Translations under genes and position numbers: made by a program
Part shown: piece by piece, positions 48,060 to 58,660 of the stretch
Layout of the letters: each line of letters begins with the position of its first letter
Numbering within the stretch: the first letter of the stretch is position 1
Source: Pomphorhynchus laevis
Taxonomy: Eukaryota > Acanthocephala > Palaeacanthocephala > Echinorhynchida > Pomphorhynchidae
NCBI GenBank assembly: GCA_012934845.2
Contig: WNNJ02003158.1
Span: 62,001-126,000 of the forward strand
Direction: 5' to 3'
Length of the DNA stretch: 64,000 nt
The notes under the pieces: model-generated
Databases searched by the model: none
Told to the model about the DNA's origin: nothing
Seen by the model: the letters and a program-made list of their open reading frames with translations, nothing else

Positions 48060-49218
48060 TAGCTAACAGAGTCTACGTATTCAATATAATTATAAAATAA
48101 ACAAAACATAATAATGCTAAATCAAAATTTAATAATTAAATAATAAAATTAATAAAATAAAAAAATTGAAATGTAAAATAAAAGTCATTTTTATGAATTG
48201 ACTAATAAATAACAGACGTTGTATCAGAATAAGGATTAGAGGTCATCAGGAGGAACTGCTATGCTATCAGATTTCGGCCCCTAACTCCTCTACCCAACAT
48301 AGCAGCGGGGCCAAATACGTGTTAAGGACGTATTTTCTCTAATAAAACTATCTAGTGTCTTATTCTAATACAAAGTATATTATTTATTATCCATCCATAA
48401 AAATTTACCACTTAAGATATGCTATCAGGCTTCGGCCCTTAACTCCTCTACCCAACATAGCAGCGGAGCCAAATACATGTTAAGGACGTATTTCTTCAGG
48501 TAAATTTGATTATTTATAATACAAAGTATATTATTTATTATCCATCCATAAAAATTTTCTGCTAATGATTTAAAATTTATTTTTAATATTATTGTGTTGA
48601 TTTATATATTTTACTATTTTCTGCTTGATGTTATTTTTATAGTAACCTAGTTTAAAATATGTATCTATAAATTATTTAAATGATTTTGAAGAAAGCCAAT
48701 ATCATTACATATTGTTGCAATTCTTAAAATTTCATTATTTAATGTATTATATTTTATATTATATGGTATGCATGAATGCTCATGCAAAAATATGTTTCTT
48801 GTAAACTTAAATGTCATCTTTACGATATAAATTAATAGTAGTTTTAGTTAATGTTAATTTAATGTTCATATCTAGATATACACCTTCTTTATCATTAATA
48901 TTGGTTTTGTTAAGAATAAGGCTTTCTGGGTAAATTTGTTCACTAATTGAATAAAATTTATTAGAATTAAATACACATACATCATCAATGTATCGAAACA
49001 TATTTCATATATTTATGCAATTTAGATTTATTTTTTAAACAGTTAGGAATAAATTCATAATCTATAAAGCTTAAAAATAAGTCAGCTATAATTGGGCTAC
49101 TTTTACATCCCGTTGAAACACCTTTTATTTGTCTAAATTAAGTTGTCCCTACCTTAAAATAATTTTAATTTATTAAAATATTTAAGGATTCTATTAATTC
49201 AATTTTATCCACATATAT
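48060..49218 (-). mobile_element. PLE-B copy 3 with duplicated 3' UTR hairpin
   Basis: Seen on the - strand: 49001-48807 encodes FRYIDDVCVFNSN (catalytic YIDD), SLILNKTN and YLDMNIKLTLTKTTINLYRK. The 3' part matches copies at 12.9 and 39.4 kb. The hairpin block ATGCTATCAG..CCCAACATAGCAG is duplicated in tandem (48259-48418 and 48419-48557). The right edge (about 49218) abuts another repeat. Confidence 0.8.
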
Positions 49219-49743
49219 ATTGAATAGTTGCCAGTCACACGAGGTGACTTTCGCATTGAAAACCAGCTACAGAATCCTTCCTTCATGATATCCAATTCCA
49301 TACACCCTGACTACTAACGGCGCCATTGCCACAGCCGTTTTCGTTTCGCCCGCTTTTTGCCACATGTTCGTAGCCCCGGGCTCGTCAGAAGGCTGACTAC
49401 CAACTCTTCGCCTTTTGAAATTTGACTTATCCGAGATTCGAGCTGTCGCTCTTCGTACTTGGCTTGCGCTCTTGATTGCTAGGCTACGAATTCTGGATTA
49501 CCAGATTTCACACAGTATATGAAACCTTCCATCATGATCTCCAGAAACTGCATTGTCCGAGATGCTCTCTATCATGCTTATTATAGATTGTATCGTGGGA
49601 TCATGAAGATCGATTGAAATCGGGACTGGTGATCCTTTGATGGATGCTTATTTATGTATTGAATAGTTGCTAGGTCACACGAGGTGACTTTCGCATTGAA
49701 AACCAGCTACAGAATCCTTCCTTCATGATATCCAATTCCATAC

Positions 49744-49748
<5 letters not shown>
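49219..49748. repeat. Small element bounded by 90-bp direct repeats
   Basis: ATTGAATAGTTGCCAGTCAC through TCCAATTCCATACACCCT occurs at 49219-49308 and 49658-49748 with one or two changes. The roughly 350-bp interior is GC-rich (TAGCCCCGGGCTCGTC) without an open frame. It could be a two-and-a-bit-unit satellite or a minimal terminal-repeat element. No primer-binding or integrase signal seen. Confidence 0.75.

Positions 49749-49800
<52 letters not shown>
49749..49800. repeat. (TA)n microsatellite
   Basis: A 52-bp dinucleotide run at the junction between the 90-bp direct-repeat element and an R-family copy. Confidence 0.95.
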
Positions 49801-49802
<2 letters not shown>

Positions 49803-50100
49803 TAGATTTTGCCAAAAACCGGAGTTCGATTACATGCAGAGCAGACTTCCTTATCACTCCTAGACGAGCTGATGGTAGCCGGCAGCACTCATCAGTAGGG
49901 TGAACTACCATCAGTCGTTTCGGCTGCCTTGTGATATATTTAAAAGGCATCTCCGAGAATTTGCTAACGTAGTAGCATGGGCATAGCCTCTTTAAACTAA
50001 CAACGTGCTTTCCGGATCATCCTAATTTTATTCGGCAGGAATTTTAATTGCTGTCGCTGCTTGCTTTCTCACAGGATCCCTATATCGGATACGTTTTCAT
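49801..50100 (-). repeat. R-family copy, reverse orientation
   Basis: Reverse complement shows GGCAGCCGAAACGACTGATG, CCCTACTGATGAGTGCTGCC and CTACCATCAGCTCGTCTAGG, the best-kept version of the family's nested hairpins, with GATAAGGAAGTCTGCTCTGC after it. Confidence 0.8.
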
Positions 50101-50559
50101 AATTTAATCGTAGAAAGTGTAAAACTGTGCTATATATATACTAAAATATATCCTAATTGCTCTCAGTGCAATTATTTTTACATAATTCTATCATGTCTTC
50201 TACCATCTTGCGAGAGCACAGCTTATTCCCACACATAATCACGTGTCAATTTCACAGGGTATAAATACCTCGAAATTCGCTCTCCCAAACTCGTGCAAGC
50301 ATCGCCACAAAGCAGGAAGGAAGACAGCAGAAATTTTTTATATATATACTTCAGACTGTTCCATTGACCACCGTCGAGGATTCGCTTGTCGGAATTCGGC
50401 AATATATTGTTATAGACAATTTTATAAACTCGACAAAAAACTGGCAGATTATTTATTACGTTTCTCAAATTTATCAAATTGTAAGATTTATAATAACCAA
50501 GACTTATGTATATATATGTCTTGGTTATTATAGTTATTAAGTCTTATGTATATATATAA
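50101..50559. other. Segment between two R copies, with a perfect hairpin
   Basis: A roughly 390-bp non-coding insert, then hairpin TAATAACCAAGAC/GTCTTGGTTATTA (50491-50530) around a TATGTATATATAT-type loop. Its half-repeat ATTAAGTCTTATGTATATAT follows at 50536. Confidence 0.6.
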
Positions 50560-50930
50560 TCGTAGATGTTGCGAAAAGCCGGAGTGCAATTACTAGCAGA
50601 GCAGACTTTGTTATTAGACTAGCTAATGATAGCCGGCAGTACTCAACGGTAGGGTGAACTATTATCAGTCGTTTCGGATGCCTTGAGACATATTTAAAAG
50701 GCATCTCCAAGAATTCGCTTGCGTGTTAGCATGGTCAAAGCCTCTTTAAACTAACCACGTGCTATCCGGGTCATCCTAATATTTTTCTTCGGCAGGAGAT
50801 CTACCATCGGCGCTCGTCTAGGAGTCATAACAAAGTCTGATTTGCTAGTAATCAAACTCTTGTTTTTGGCAACATCAACGATTATAAAACTGAAGCTTAT
50901 TGGCTCTTGGAGCACAGTGTAGCACATCAA
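50560..50930 (-). repeat. R-family copy, reverse orientation, diverged
   Basis: Same blocks as the 49.8-kb copy with more changes (GGCATCCGAAACGACTGATA on the - strand), plus the AGCTTATTGGCTCTTGGAGC tail block at 50895-50915. Confidence 0.75.
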
Positions 50931-52189
50931 ACTTCCAAATTATATGCCCCAATGAAATTTTCAACCATTTCCAAGGTTTATTATAATATAGATCATGACT
51001 TTGAAATAACTATGTGCGTAAGCACATATTTGTGATGGAAGAGTTGCATATTTTAGATGAATAAAAAATCAACTAGACATCTATTAGAATTATGTCGAAC
51101 AATGGAATTATTGTACACATTATTAGATCGGTATCTAAATACTGAAGCTCGCTTTTACTGCCCTACCTATTTGTTTTAATTATTTTATTGCACTGATTAT
51201 CAAATTTATCAATAATAAATTAAATCTAGAAAAAAAAACAATAAAATCTAAGATAAATCAAAATCTTGATTTGTATTCAAATTACTTTTACGCACACATT
51301 AAAAAGCAGGCACTTGATGCGGCTTACGCATTTATCAATTACTTACTTTGTAACCAACCGTATTTGATCTATAATTATTGAGAGTGTTTGCATGCTAATT
51401 AGGACTTGAAACAAATAATCCGTCTTAAACAAAAATAGGTCAAATTTCAAAAGTCAATTATATATGTATATGTAATCATGTTGATTCATTTTGAATAGCT
51501 AGTAGCTATACATTCTCTGCATATTATCATGTGATTTATATAATATTTGCATCATGCCCGTATGAATAAATATAAAAATAATGCATCCATGCCATCTGGT
51601 GATATTTCAATTAAATTAGGTAGTTGATTTAATGCAAGCGAAACATGCAATTAATCGGTTGCATTAAATTAGGTAGCTGATTTAATGCAATAGTTAATAA
51701 CTTAATTAATGTAATGGACTCGTTATTTAAGTTATCATAAACGTGCTGTATAAGAAAAATTATATTGACCATAAGTAACGATAGCTAGATAGCTATTATA
51801 GCTATATTGATATAAGTATATAGGATATACTTACTAGAGGATGTAATAATTGAAATATTATAGGGACGTCTAATATTAATTAAAAATTTCAATCGAAATA
51901 GCTTTTATCGAAAAGAACAGAAAAGTTATAGGATGAAAGTTGTAACATTTCCAAATTGTCATGTAATACAAATATCATCCACTGATTTGGGTGTCAGGTT
52001 GTGGAGGCATATCACTACGGATGTAATCTGGAAGTACCGATAAGTAGTAAGAGAACACAGTTTATTTTCCAAATTTGTTTCATTTGGATCACCACGTACA
52101 AGTACAATTTTGCTATATTCATAAGAATATTATGATACTATAACATCATTCACAGAAAATTTAGATCTTTTTGGGAGAAGCAAACAATA
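50931..52189. other. AT-rich sequence, nothing recognised beyond short repeats
   Basis: ATTAAATTAGGTAGTTGATT then TAATGCAA occurs twice (51611 and 51663). No gene supported. Confidence 0.5.
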
Positions 52190-52625
52190 ATAATAAGGAT
52201 TTTTATTAAAAAAACAACCGATAACTAAACTAATCATAAATAAAAAGAGACAAGGAACAAAAACAGTTAATCTATTCCGAAACCATACTTAATCTTCATC
52301 AAGTCTTCCGCCAAACTTCACGGCCTAGTATTCAGTGGAACCTGAGCCCTCCAACCAATCCAACACGCCGCCCTCCAACTGAACAACCCGAGGTCTTTCA
52401 CCCTCTCCCCCTCTGAAGAATCCAATCGAGGTGAACTATGCTAGGTAAACGAGATACGAGGAGCTTAAGAAATCTTAGTCTTTGCTCCGAGGGACGTTCT
52501 ATAGAAAAGAAGACTAATTCCGAGATATCACAAGTACCCCACATGCACATTTGGGTTTTTGCATTCAATGACAGATGCTGGGCTCGTTTCAGGGCAAAGA
52601 AGCAAACAATGATATTTATCATGTA
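52190..52625 (-). mobile_element. LINE-A 3' end fragment
   Basis: On the - strand it encodes SERPSEQRLRFLKLLVSRLP then SIVHLDWIL, matching the LINE-A ORF2 C-terminus at 28.6-28.7 kb (PEQRLRFLKFLVSRLPSIVR), followed by the same 3' UTR (GTTGGATTGG..). 5'-truncated. Confidence 0.8.
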
Positions 52626-52929
52626 ATAAGTAACCAGCAGTTAAATACCAAGTCGTTGGCGTTGAAATGTGTACACATTCGACACTGATAAAACGATCCG
52701 GTTGGAATACTATTTGTAAGTGTATACGAAAATGTTGTCATTTGGTTATCAAGCGAGGTATTAATTGTTAGGCCTAACAAAACTTAACAGATACTATGTA
52801 CTTGAATTTTCTTCGTGAACATATGATGGTATTATCTCAAATTTATCGACGCTAAAAGTAATGAAGATGTGACATTTTATATAGCAATTTACTGGAAATA
52901 TTATAAATAAATAGATCTTCTTAAATAAA

Positions 52930-54319
52930 ACAAAAATTGACAAAAACAAACAGAAAATCACAACAATTTCATATAATTCTTCACATCGTAATCTCTAAAC
53001 GATATACTTCTGTCTTCTTATCCAAATTTACGGCCTCAGGTCCAGATAAATCTGAGCCACCGGCCGCACCAGCGCGTCGCATTCTGAATGAACCATTCAG
53101 GATCTCTCCACACCCTAAGAGTCCAGTCGAGGAAGAATATAGACGACAATATGAAGATGATGAGCTTGAGAAACTTAATTCTTTGCTTTGGGGACGTCCT
53201 ATAGAGACGAAGACGATTCCCGAAATAGCCCAAGTACCGCATAGGCGTACTTGGGTTTTCCTATTTAATGGCAGATGCTGAGTCCGTTTCAGAGCTAACC
53301 TAGCTCTCTTCACGGACACGTTTAAAACTATTCAGGTCAGCTTTCGCCGATCAGTTAAAGTAACGATAAACCCTAGATATTTTACTCCACTACTGAAAAT
53401 GGCGAAAGGTCAGGGTGTCAAATGAAGAAGAGTGCAGAAAGTGCTAGTATCTTAAGTTTCTATTTTGCAACAGCAGCGCTATGAAAGACTACCACCTGCG
53501 ATTTATCAGAGTTCACAATAAGATTGGATGTGGATAACTGATCTATTAATCTTGAAAAAAATCGGCTAATGTTCGAGACTACATCTTTGCACCTGCGTAG
53601 AAAAAGGAGCTGTGGTATCATAAGCGTATACGACGAGATGTTGATTACTTTTAAATGCCTTGAAGAGAACAATGGAAGTAGCAAGATATGAGATAGGAGA
53701 AAGTGTGGAAACTTGAGGCACACCTGTAATAAGGTAGAACTGAGGTAAATCAGGGTCGTCTTCATAGTAAAATCGCTTGGTGTACAGCAATATCTCCACA
53801 CTGTTAACAATTCTCGCAGGCAGCCCGATGGGCGTGAGCGATGAGATAACGAAGAGAATGTAGATGATGCCAAATGCAGCCGAAAAGTCAAGAAAAAGCA
53901 GCCACAGCAAGCTGATGATTGTTATCCAGACATTACTGATGTACCTCATCAATTGCTGAATTGACTGAGTCACCTTTGACAAACACATTAAAACTAGGTG
54001 GGATTTAGTTACGCCTACTTAAATGGTCGCGGATACTACGCGCAAGCGCTTTTTCATTGATAAATATGAGGGAATTTTGAATCAAAATGGGTCGCAGATC
54101 TTTGAGACATCAAACCGATTTTTTGTTTGATAAAAATATACGTCGACACAGTTGTTTCCGGTTACATCGGATGATGAGGCTAAAAGAATTGTGACAGCCA
54201 ATTTTTTGATCAGTTGTCAAAAGTCGACAAACTCGAGAAGAGAGTGAAGCGACGGATTTGTAGGTGACCAGAAGTGGGCCCCAGGAGTTAAGGGTATCCG
54301 TAACAGATAAGTCCCTACT
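52930..54319 (-). mobile_element. LINE-A fragment, RT to C-terminus, left part of an inverted duplication
   Basis: On the - strand 53988-53566 encodes LLFLDFSAAFGIIYILFVIS (motif A; usual FDR Asp reads FGI), IVNSVEILLYTKRFYYEDDP and GVPQVSTLSPI (motif B, damaged). The ORF2 end (GTWAISGIVFVSIGRP) follows to 53000. The first 500 bp (54319-53819) are mirrored at 54756-55257. Confidence 0.85.
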
Positions 54320-55257
54320 TATCTTTAAAATTCGCATTTTAAAGTGCGAATTTAAAATTTTCAATTCCTACCTCTCTTCACAAGCTACCGATATCATTTC
54401 TACTACCTTTAAAATTCGCATTTGCAGTCTCACTCCAACAAAACTCAAGATCCTAGTGAAAATTCTTCACCGCAATCTCTCTGCTTCCTTCAAGCAAGTT
54501 ATCTCGAATGAATACTGGAGTCGTAGATATAGGCTCCAACTGAGTAGGGGCTGGACGAGCATTGCTCATCTCAGTTTCTCTAAGGCTTCTTTCTGGAAGA
54601 TATTCAAAAAGGAGAAGTTCGTCTGCTTGTGGGAGAGTGCATCCGGTTGAATTGGTAGCGTAGGCCTTGGTAGAGTTTTGGAGGAGTCTCAAGCCCTTCA
54701 TAATTATAGAGCCACGCTTTCTCTACAACTAATCTCGACTTGAGGTGACTTTAAGAGTAGGGACTTATCTGTTACGGATATCCTTAACTCCTGAGGCCCA
54801 CTTCTGGTCACCTTCAAATCCGTCGCTTCACTCTCTTCTCGAGTTTGTCGACTTTTGACAACTGATCAAAAAATTGGCTGTCACAATTCTTTTAGCCTCA
54901 TCATCCGATGTAACCGGAAACAACTGTGTCGACGTATATTTTTATCAAACAAAAAATCGGTTTGATGTCTCAAAGATCTGCGACCCATTTTGATTCAAAA
55001 TTCCCTCATATTTATCAATGAAAAAGCGCTTGCGCGTAGTATCCGCGACCATTTAAGTAGGCGTAACTAAATCCCACCTAGTTTTAATGTGTTTGTCAAA
55101 GGTGACTCAGTCAATTCAGCAATTGATGAGGTACATCAGTAATGTCTGGATAACAATCATCAGCTTGCTGTGGCTGCTTTTTCTTGACTTTTCGGCTGCA
55201 TTTGGCATCATCTACATTCTCTTCGTTATCTAATCTCTCATGTCCATCGGGCTGCCT
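53819..55257. repeat. Large near-perfect inverted repeat, 500-bp arms
   Basis: Left arm 53819-54319 and right arm 54756-55257 are reverse complements with only a handful of differences by eye (such as GGCGTGAGCGATGAG against GGACATGAGAGATTAG near the outer end). The spacer is 436 bp. Both arms share private changes from the other LINE-A copies (e.g. FGII for FDRI), so one arm was copied from the other. Confidence 0.9.
54320..55257 (+). mobile_element. LINE-A fragment, right part of the inverted duplication
   Basis: + strand: YLSSQATDIISTTFKIRICS and PTKLKILVKILHRNLSASFK (ORF2 between endonuclease and RT), then SRRYRLQLSRGWTSIAHLSF, then the RT start to the FFLDFSAAFGII motif at about 55200, where it is cut. 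Collinear with LINE-A at 27.1-27.95 kb. Confidence 0.85.
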
Positions 55258-57189
55258 AGAGGAACAGTAGTCGACAATATATATTTCTGATCTGTTTTTA
55301 ATTTGCTTATCTGTCTCCTATTTATCGGTTGTATAGTTATTTTACAAAGTCTATTATTATTACAAGTTGAATATAAAGCAAGTTTATATATGCCGAATAT
55401 TGCCCATCATTCCTCAATATACAATTAAACGTCAGCAAATCAATTAAGTGGATATAATTCGAAAAACTTGGTCATCTTTAAAATCAAAGCGTAAAAATCA
55501 AAGTATTAAATGCACACAATTTTGAAAAGAGAACAATATCAAATGACAAAACGTGTGGTTTGGCTTGTATAAATATAGACTAAATTATAATTTTTAAAAC
55601 ACAGAGCAATGTACGATTCACAAAATTAAAAACAATATCATTATAACTGGAACACGTCTATTGCATTTACTGGATGTAATGCCCCTCTATAATAAGTAGT
55701 GAACAGTAGTAAATCGGAGGAAATTGAACGTATTTTCGATATTCAATCCTATACTCGATATTCAATTTGATATTCAATCAGTAATATTAAACTATATCTC
55801 CGTAATCGATAAAATAACCGAGGGCAAGACATAGGGGAATAGAATAATGCAGACAGCATATTCTCACACATCCGATATATAGAATATGGTATTACTTAAT
55901 ATGAACTATTTGACCCAGGCTTATAAGCATTCGACCATACTTATTCATCGCATGGTTGAAAAAAACGTGGAATGTTCTGGATCGGTACTCTTATAACTGA
56001 CAGGCAATTAAGCTGTAATCAATAATTTAGTATATGTATTGCCGGAGCGTGTACCAATTGAACTGCGCTTGCCATAAGTGTGCAATACGTTGTGACTATA
56101 TTGCCGATAGGCGGTAACTTGAAAACACTTGTTATATGGTGTGAAACATATTATGTGCTCAGTTTTCTGTTGTTTTAATTTGTTAATTTTGTAATTGATA
56201 TAGGCACTGGAAACGATATAATTTGCAATTGATGTTTGCCAGAAACTGTTTCAACAACAGAAGTGAACGTGTAACTACCAAAAATTGGCACGATCGAAGC
56301 CTTTCAAAAATCTGTACTTAAAATGTAACTTTCGATTAAGATATTTAGACTAGATAATTTGTACATGTGACTGCTTGTTTGCAGAGGTGAATCTAATTGC
56401 CTACAAATACAAGTGTATTATCGCCCTTAATGCTGTCGCTGCTGATTTCTTCATTATTGTGTAATAATTGAATTACATTGAGTTAGCATCAAATGCTTAT
56501 TTCTTAGCAACGATATACGAATCATCATCACCGTAATAAAACAACAATTTGCTTGCACACTGCTCTATACTTATTATTACGGTCATCACGGTCAAGACGC
56601 GAAGATACAAAAATCGGAAGTCTTGATGATATTTGATGCTGATTTTTCGCATTTCAGTATGGTTCAGTATTTGAAGCAATATATACAAAGCAATTATGCA
56701 TATACATTCTATATTTTTTAATTTTCAATACAAACAACATTAAATATACATTTCACGAATTATTATTAAAAACCAATATAACAGTATTAAAAACCAATAT
56801 AGAATCATCGGATTCCATTCCGATGATTCCACACCAATATAACAGCGTGTGTTTAAAACCATCTGATCATAGTAAAGAAGAATTGAATCAAAATACATAA
56901 AATTACTGAACTAATAACTAAGAGAACTTGTTCAGCATAATTACATTATATAAAATAGAAACGTTGATAGATTTTTTTGAAAACTGATTATTTTTAAAAT
57001 CAAGACCGTCATCACAAATACTATTGCCGTAATTTGAATTACATATTTTGTAGAATTTGATATCTTTTTGGAGCGAGCAAATTGTAATAATAAAATTTTC
57101 TTAATAAATACAAAATACATGCACAAACAACTCCAGAGATACAGAATATAAGAATTAATACATACTTGCTATATCATCTTTTAAAGCCT
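55258..57189. other. AT-rich sequence, nothing recognised
   Basis: Only a 12-bp hairpin GAATCATCGGA..TCCGATGATTC (56802-56829) stands out. No gene supported. Confidence 0.5.
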
Positions 57190-58660
57190 CCTAATCCATT
57201 AACGGATTAAGTTGTGCAAATTCACACAAACGCGTCATTTTCCTATTGATCTACTCAGGATCTGCCACACACCTGAGGTCTCAATCACGGCGCACGATAA
57301 ACAGTAGTCTCGACATTAGGTGCTTAAGAAATCTTGGTCTTTCCTCAGGGTGAGGTCCTCTAGAAAAAGATTAGTCCCGATATGGGCCAGGTGCACCAAA
57401 GGCGCACATGAACCTTTTCTCTTAATGAATGACGCTGGAATCGTTTCAGGCTCCATATTGCTCTCTTCAAAAAATTCTTGAATCCATTCAAATCAAATCT
57501 ATTAGCCCAGTTTACCAAAATGGTGAAATTCAAATATCTTGCTCGATGTATAAAGGTAGTGATTGTTCAAATGGTTGTCAATTTCTTTAAATTTTTTTAT
57601 TGATGCAGGTATGCCATGAAAGACAACCACCTGCGTCTTGGAAGGCTTAATAATGAGGTTGGATGAAGCTAACTGCATTTTTAATCTTAAAAAGAAATGA
57701 CTGATGTTTAAGACAACATATTTACACCTGCGACCTGACAACAAGGCGATGGTATCATCAAAATATCCGACCAGATGTTGATGGCACACTAATGTTTTAA
57801 GAATAATTGAGGCAGCTAATTACTAGATTGTTAAGAGAAGAGACTTGAGGTACACCAGTAATTGGGTAGAACTGTCGCGAATTAGGGTCATATTTATAGT
57901 AGAAGCGCTTGGTATAAAACAGTAGTTCCACTCTGTTAACAATTCTCACAGGCAACACGGGGGACCAGGCACGTTACCAGTTTATTTTGATATAAAAATA
58001 TTTTACTTGCGACATTTATCCCAAACCAGCAATATCGGATGAGGAGGCTAACTACATTATGATGGCGATCTATTTTCTTAGTCTGTCTATCAAAAGCTGA
58101 CAGAAAACGAGTAAAGAGTGACATATGGAATTTGGAAAGTATTGGTGAAGTACTCCAGTTCAGGATATCAGTAATAGATAAATGCATACTCCTGGAGCTA
58201 TATAAAGAAAAAATTGGTTGCTGCGTGATTATGGATCCGTCATCGTGCAGGGAAATCTACTCGTCTACAACTCTGTCAAGGCCTAATTATCAATTCATCT
58301 CGATGCACTCTGTTTCCAACTGTCGATTTCTTTCTCTTGAATATCTTCCAGGAAGGCTGAGAAGGGTTAAGGTGAGCACTGCAGGCCTTATCCCTACTCG
58401 GTTGGAGTCAGTAACGAGAACATTATTCTTTCAATAGAACTTGTCTAATGGAGTCAAAAGAATTGTGAAGATATAACGTTTTTGCAAGGACCTTGACTTT
58501 TGTCGGAGTAGGATTGAAAATGCGACCTTTATAGGTTGTCGATAAAATCCCCGTAGATTGCTGAGATAGGTAAGAATAAAATCGGGTCAAATGGAGATTA
58601 CATACAACGGGAAAGAGTGTGATTGCCGCCTGGAAAGCTAATGATATCCGCTCGCTCACT
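57190..58660 (-). mobile_element. LINE-A fragment, ORF2 middle to 3' part
   Basis: On the - strand 58659-58423 encodes ILSTTYKGRIFNPTPTKVKV; 57900-57500 encodes the RT motif C region VGYFDDTIALLSGRRCKYVV (usual YADD reads YFDD) and LIIKPSKTQVVVFHG. An internal deletion removes the RT fingers and motif A. Adjacent to LINE-B at its 5' edge. Confidence 0.8.

Noticed and set aside
49219-49748. Calling the 90-bp direct-repeat element an LTR-type element
   Set aside because: No primer-binding site, polypurine tract or coding remnant supports it.
49880-49960. Hammerhead in the R family (GAAA and CTGATGAG)
   Set aside because: Words are in permuted order and the intervening 22 nt cannot form both helices I and III; diverged relatives read CTGATCAG, losing an essential G.
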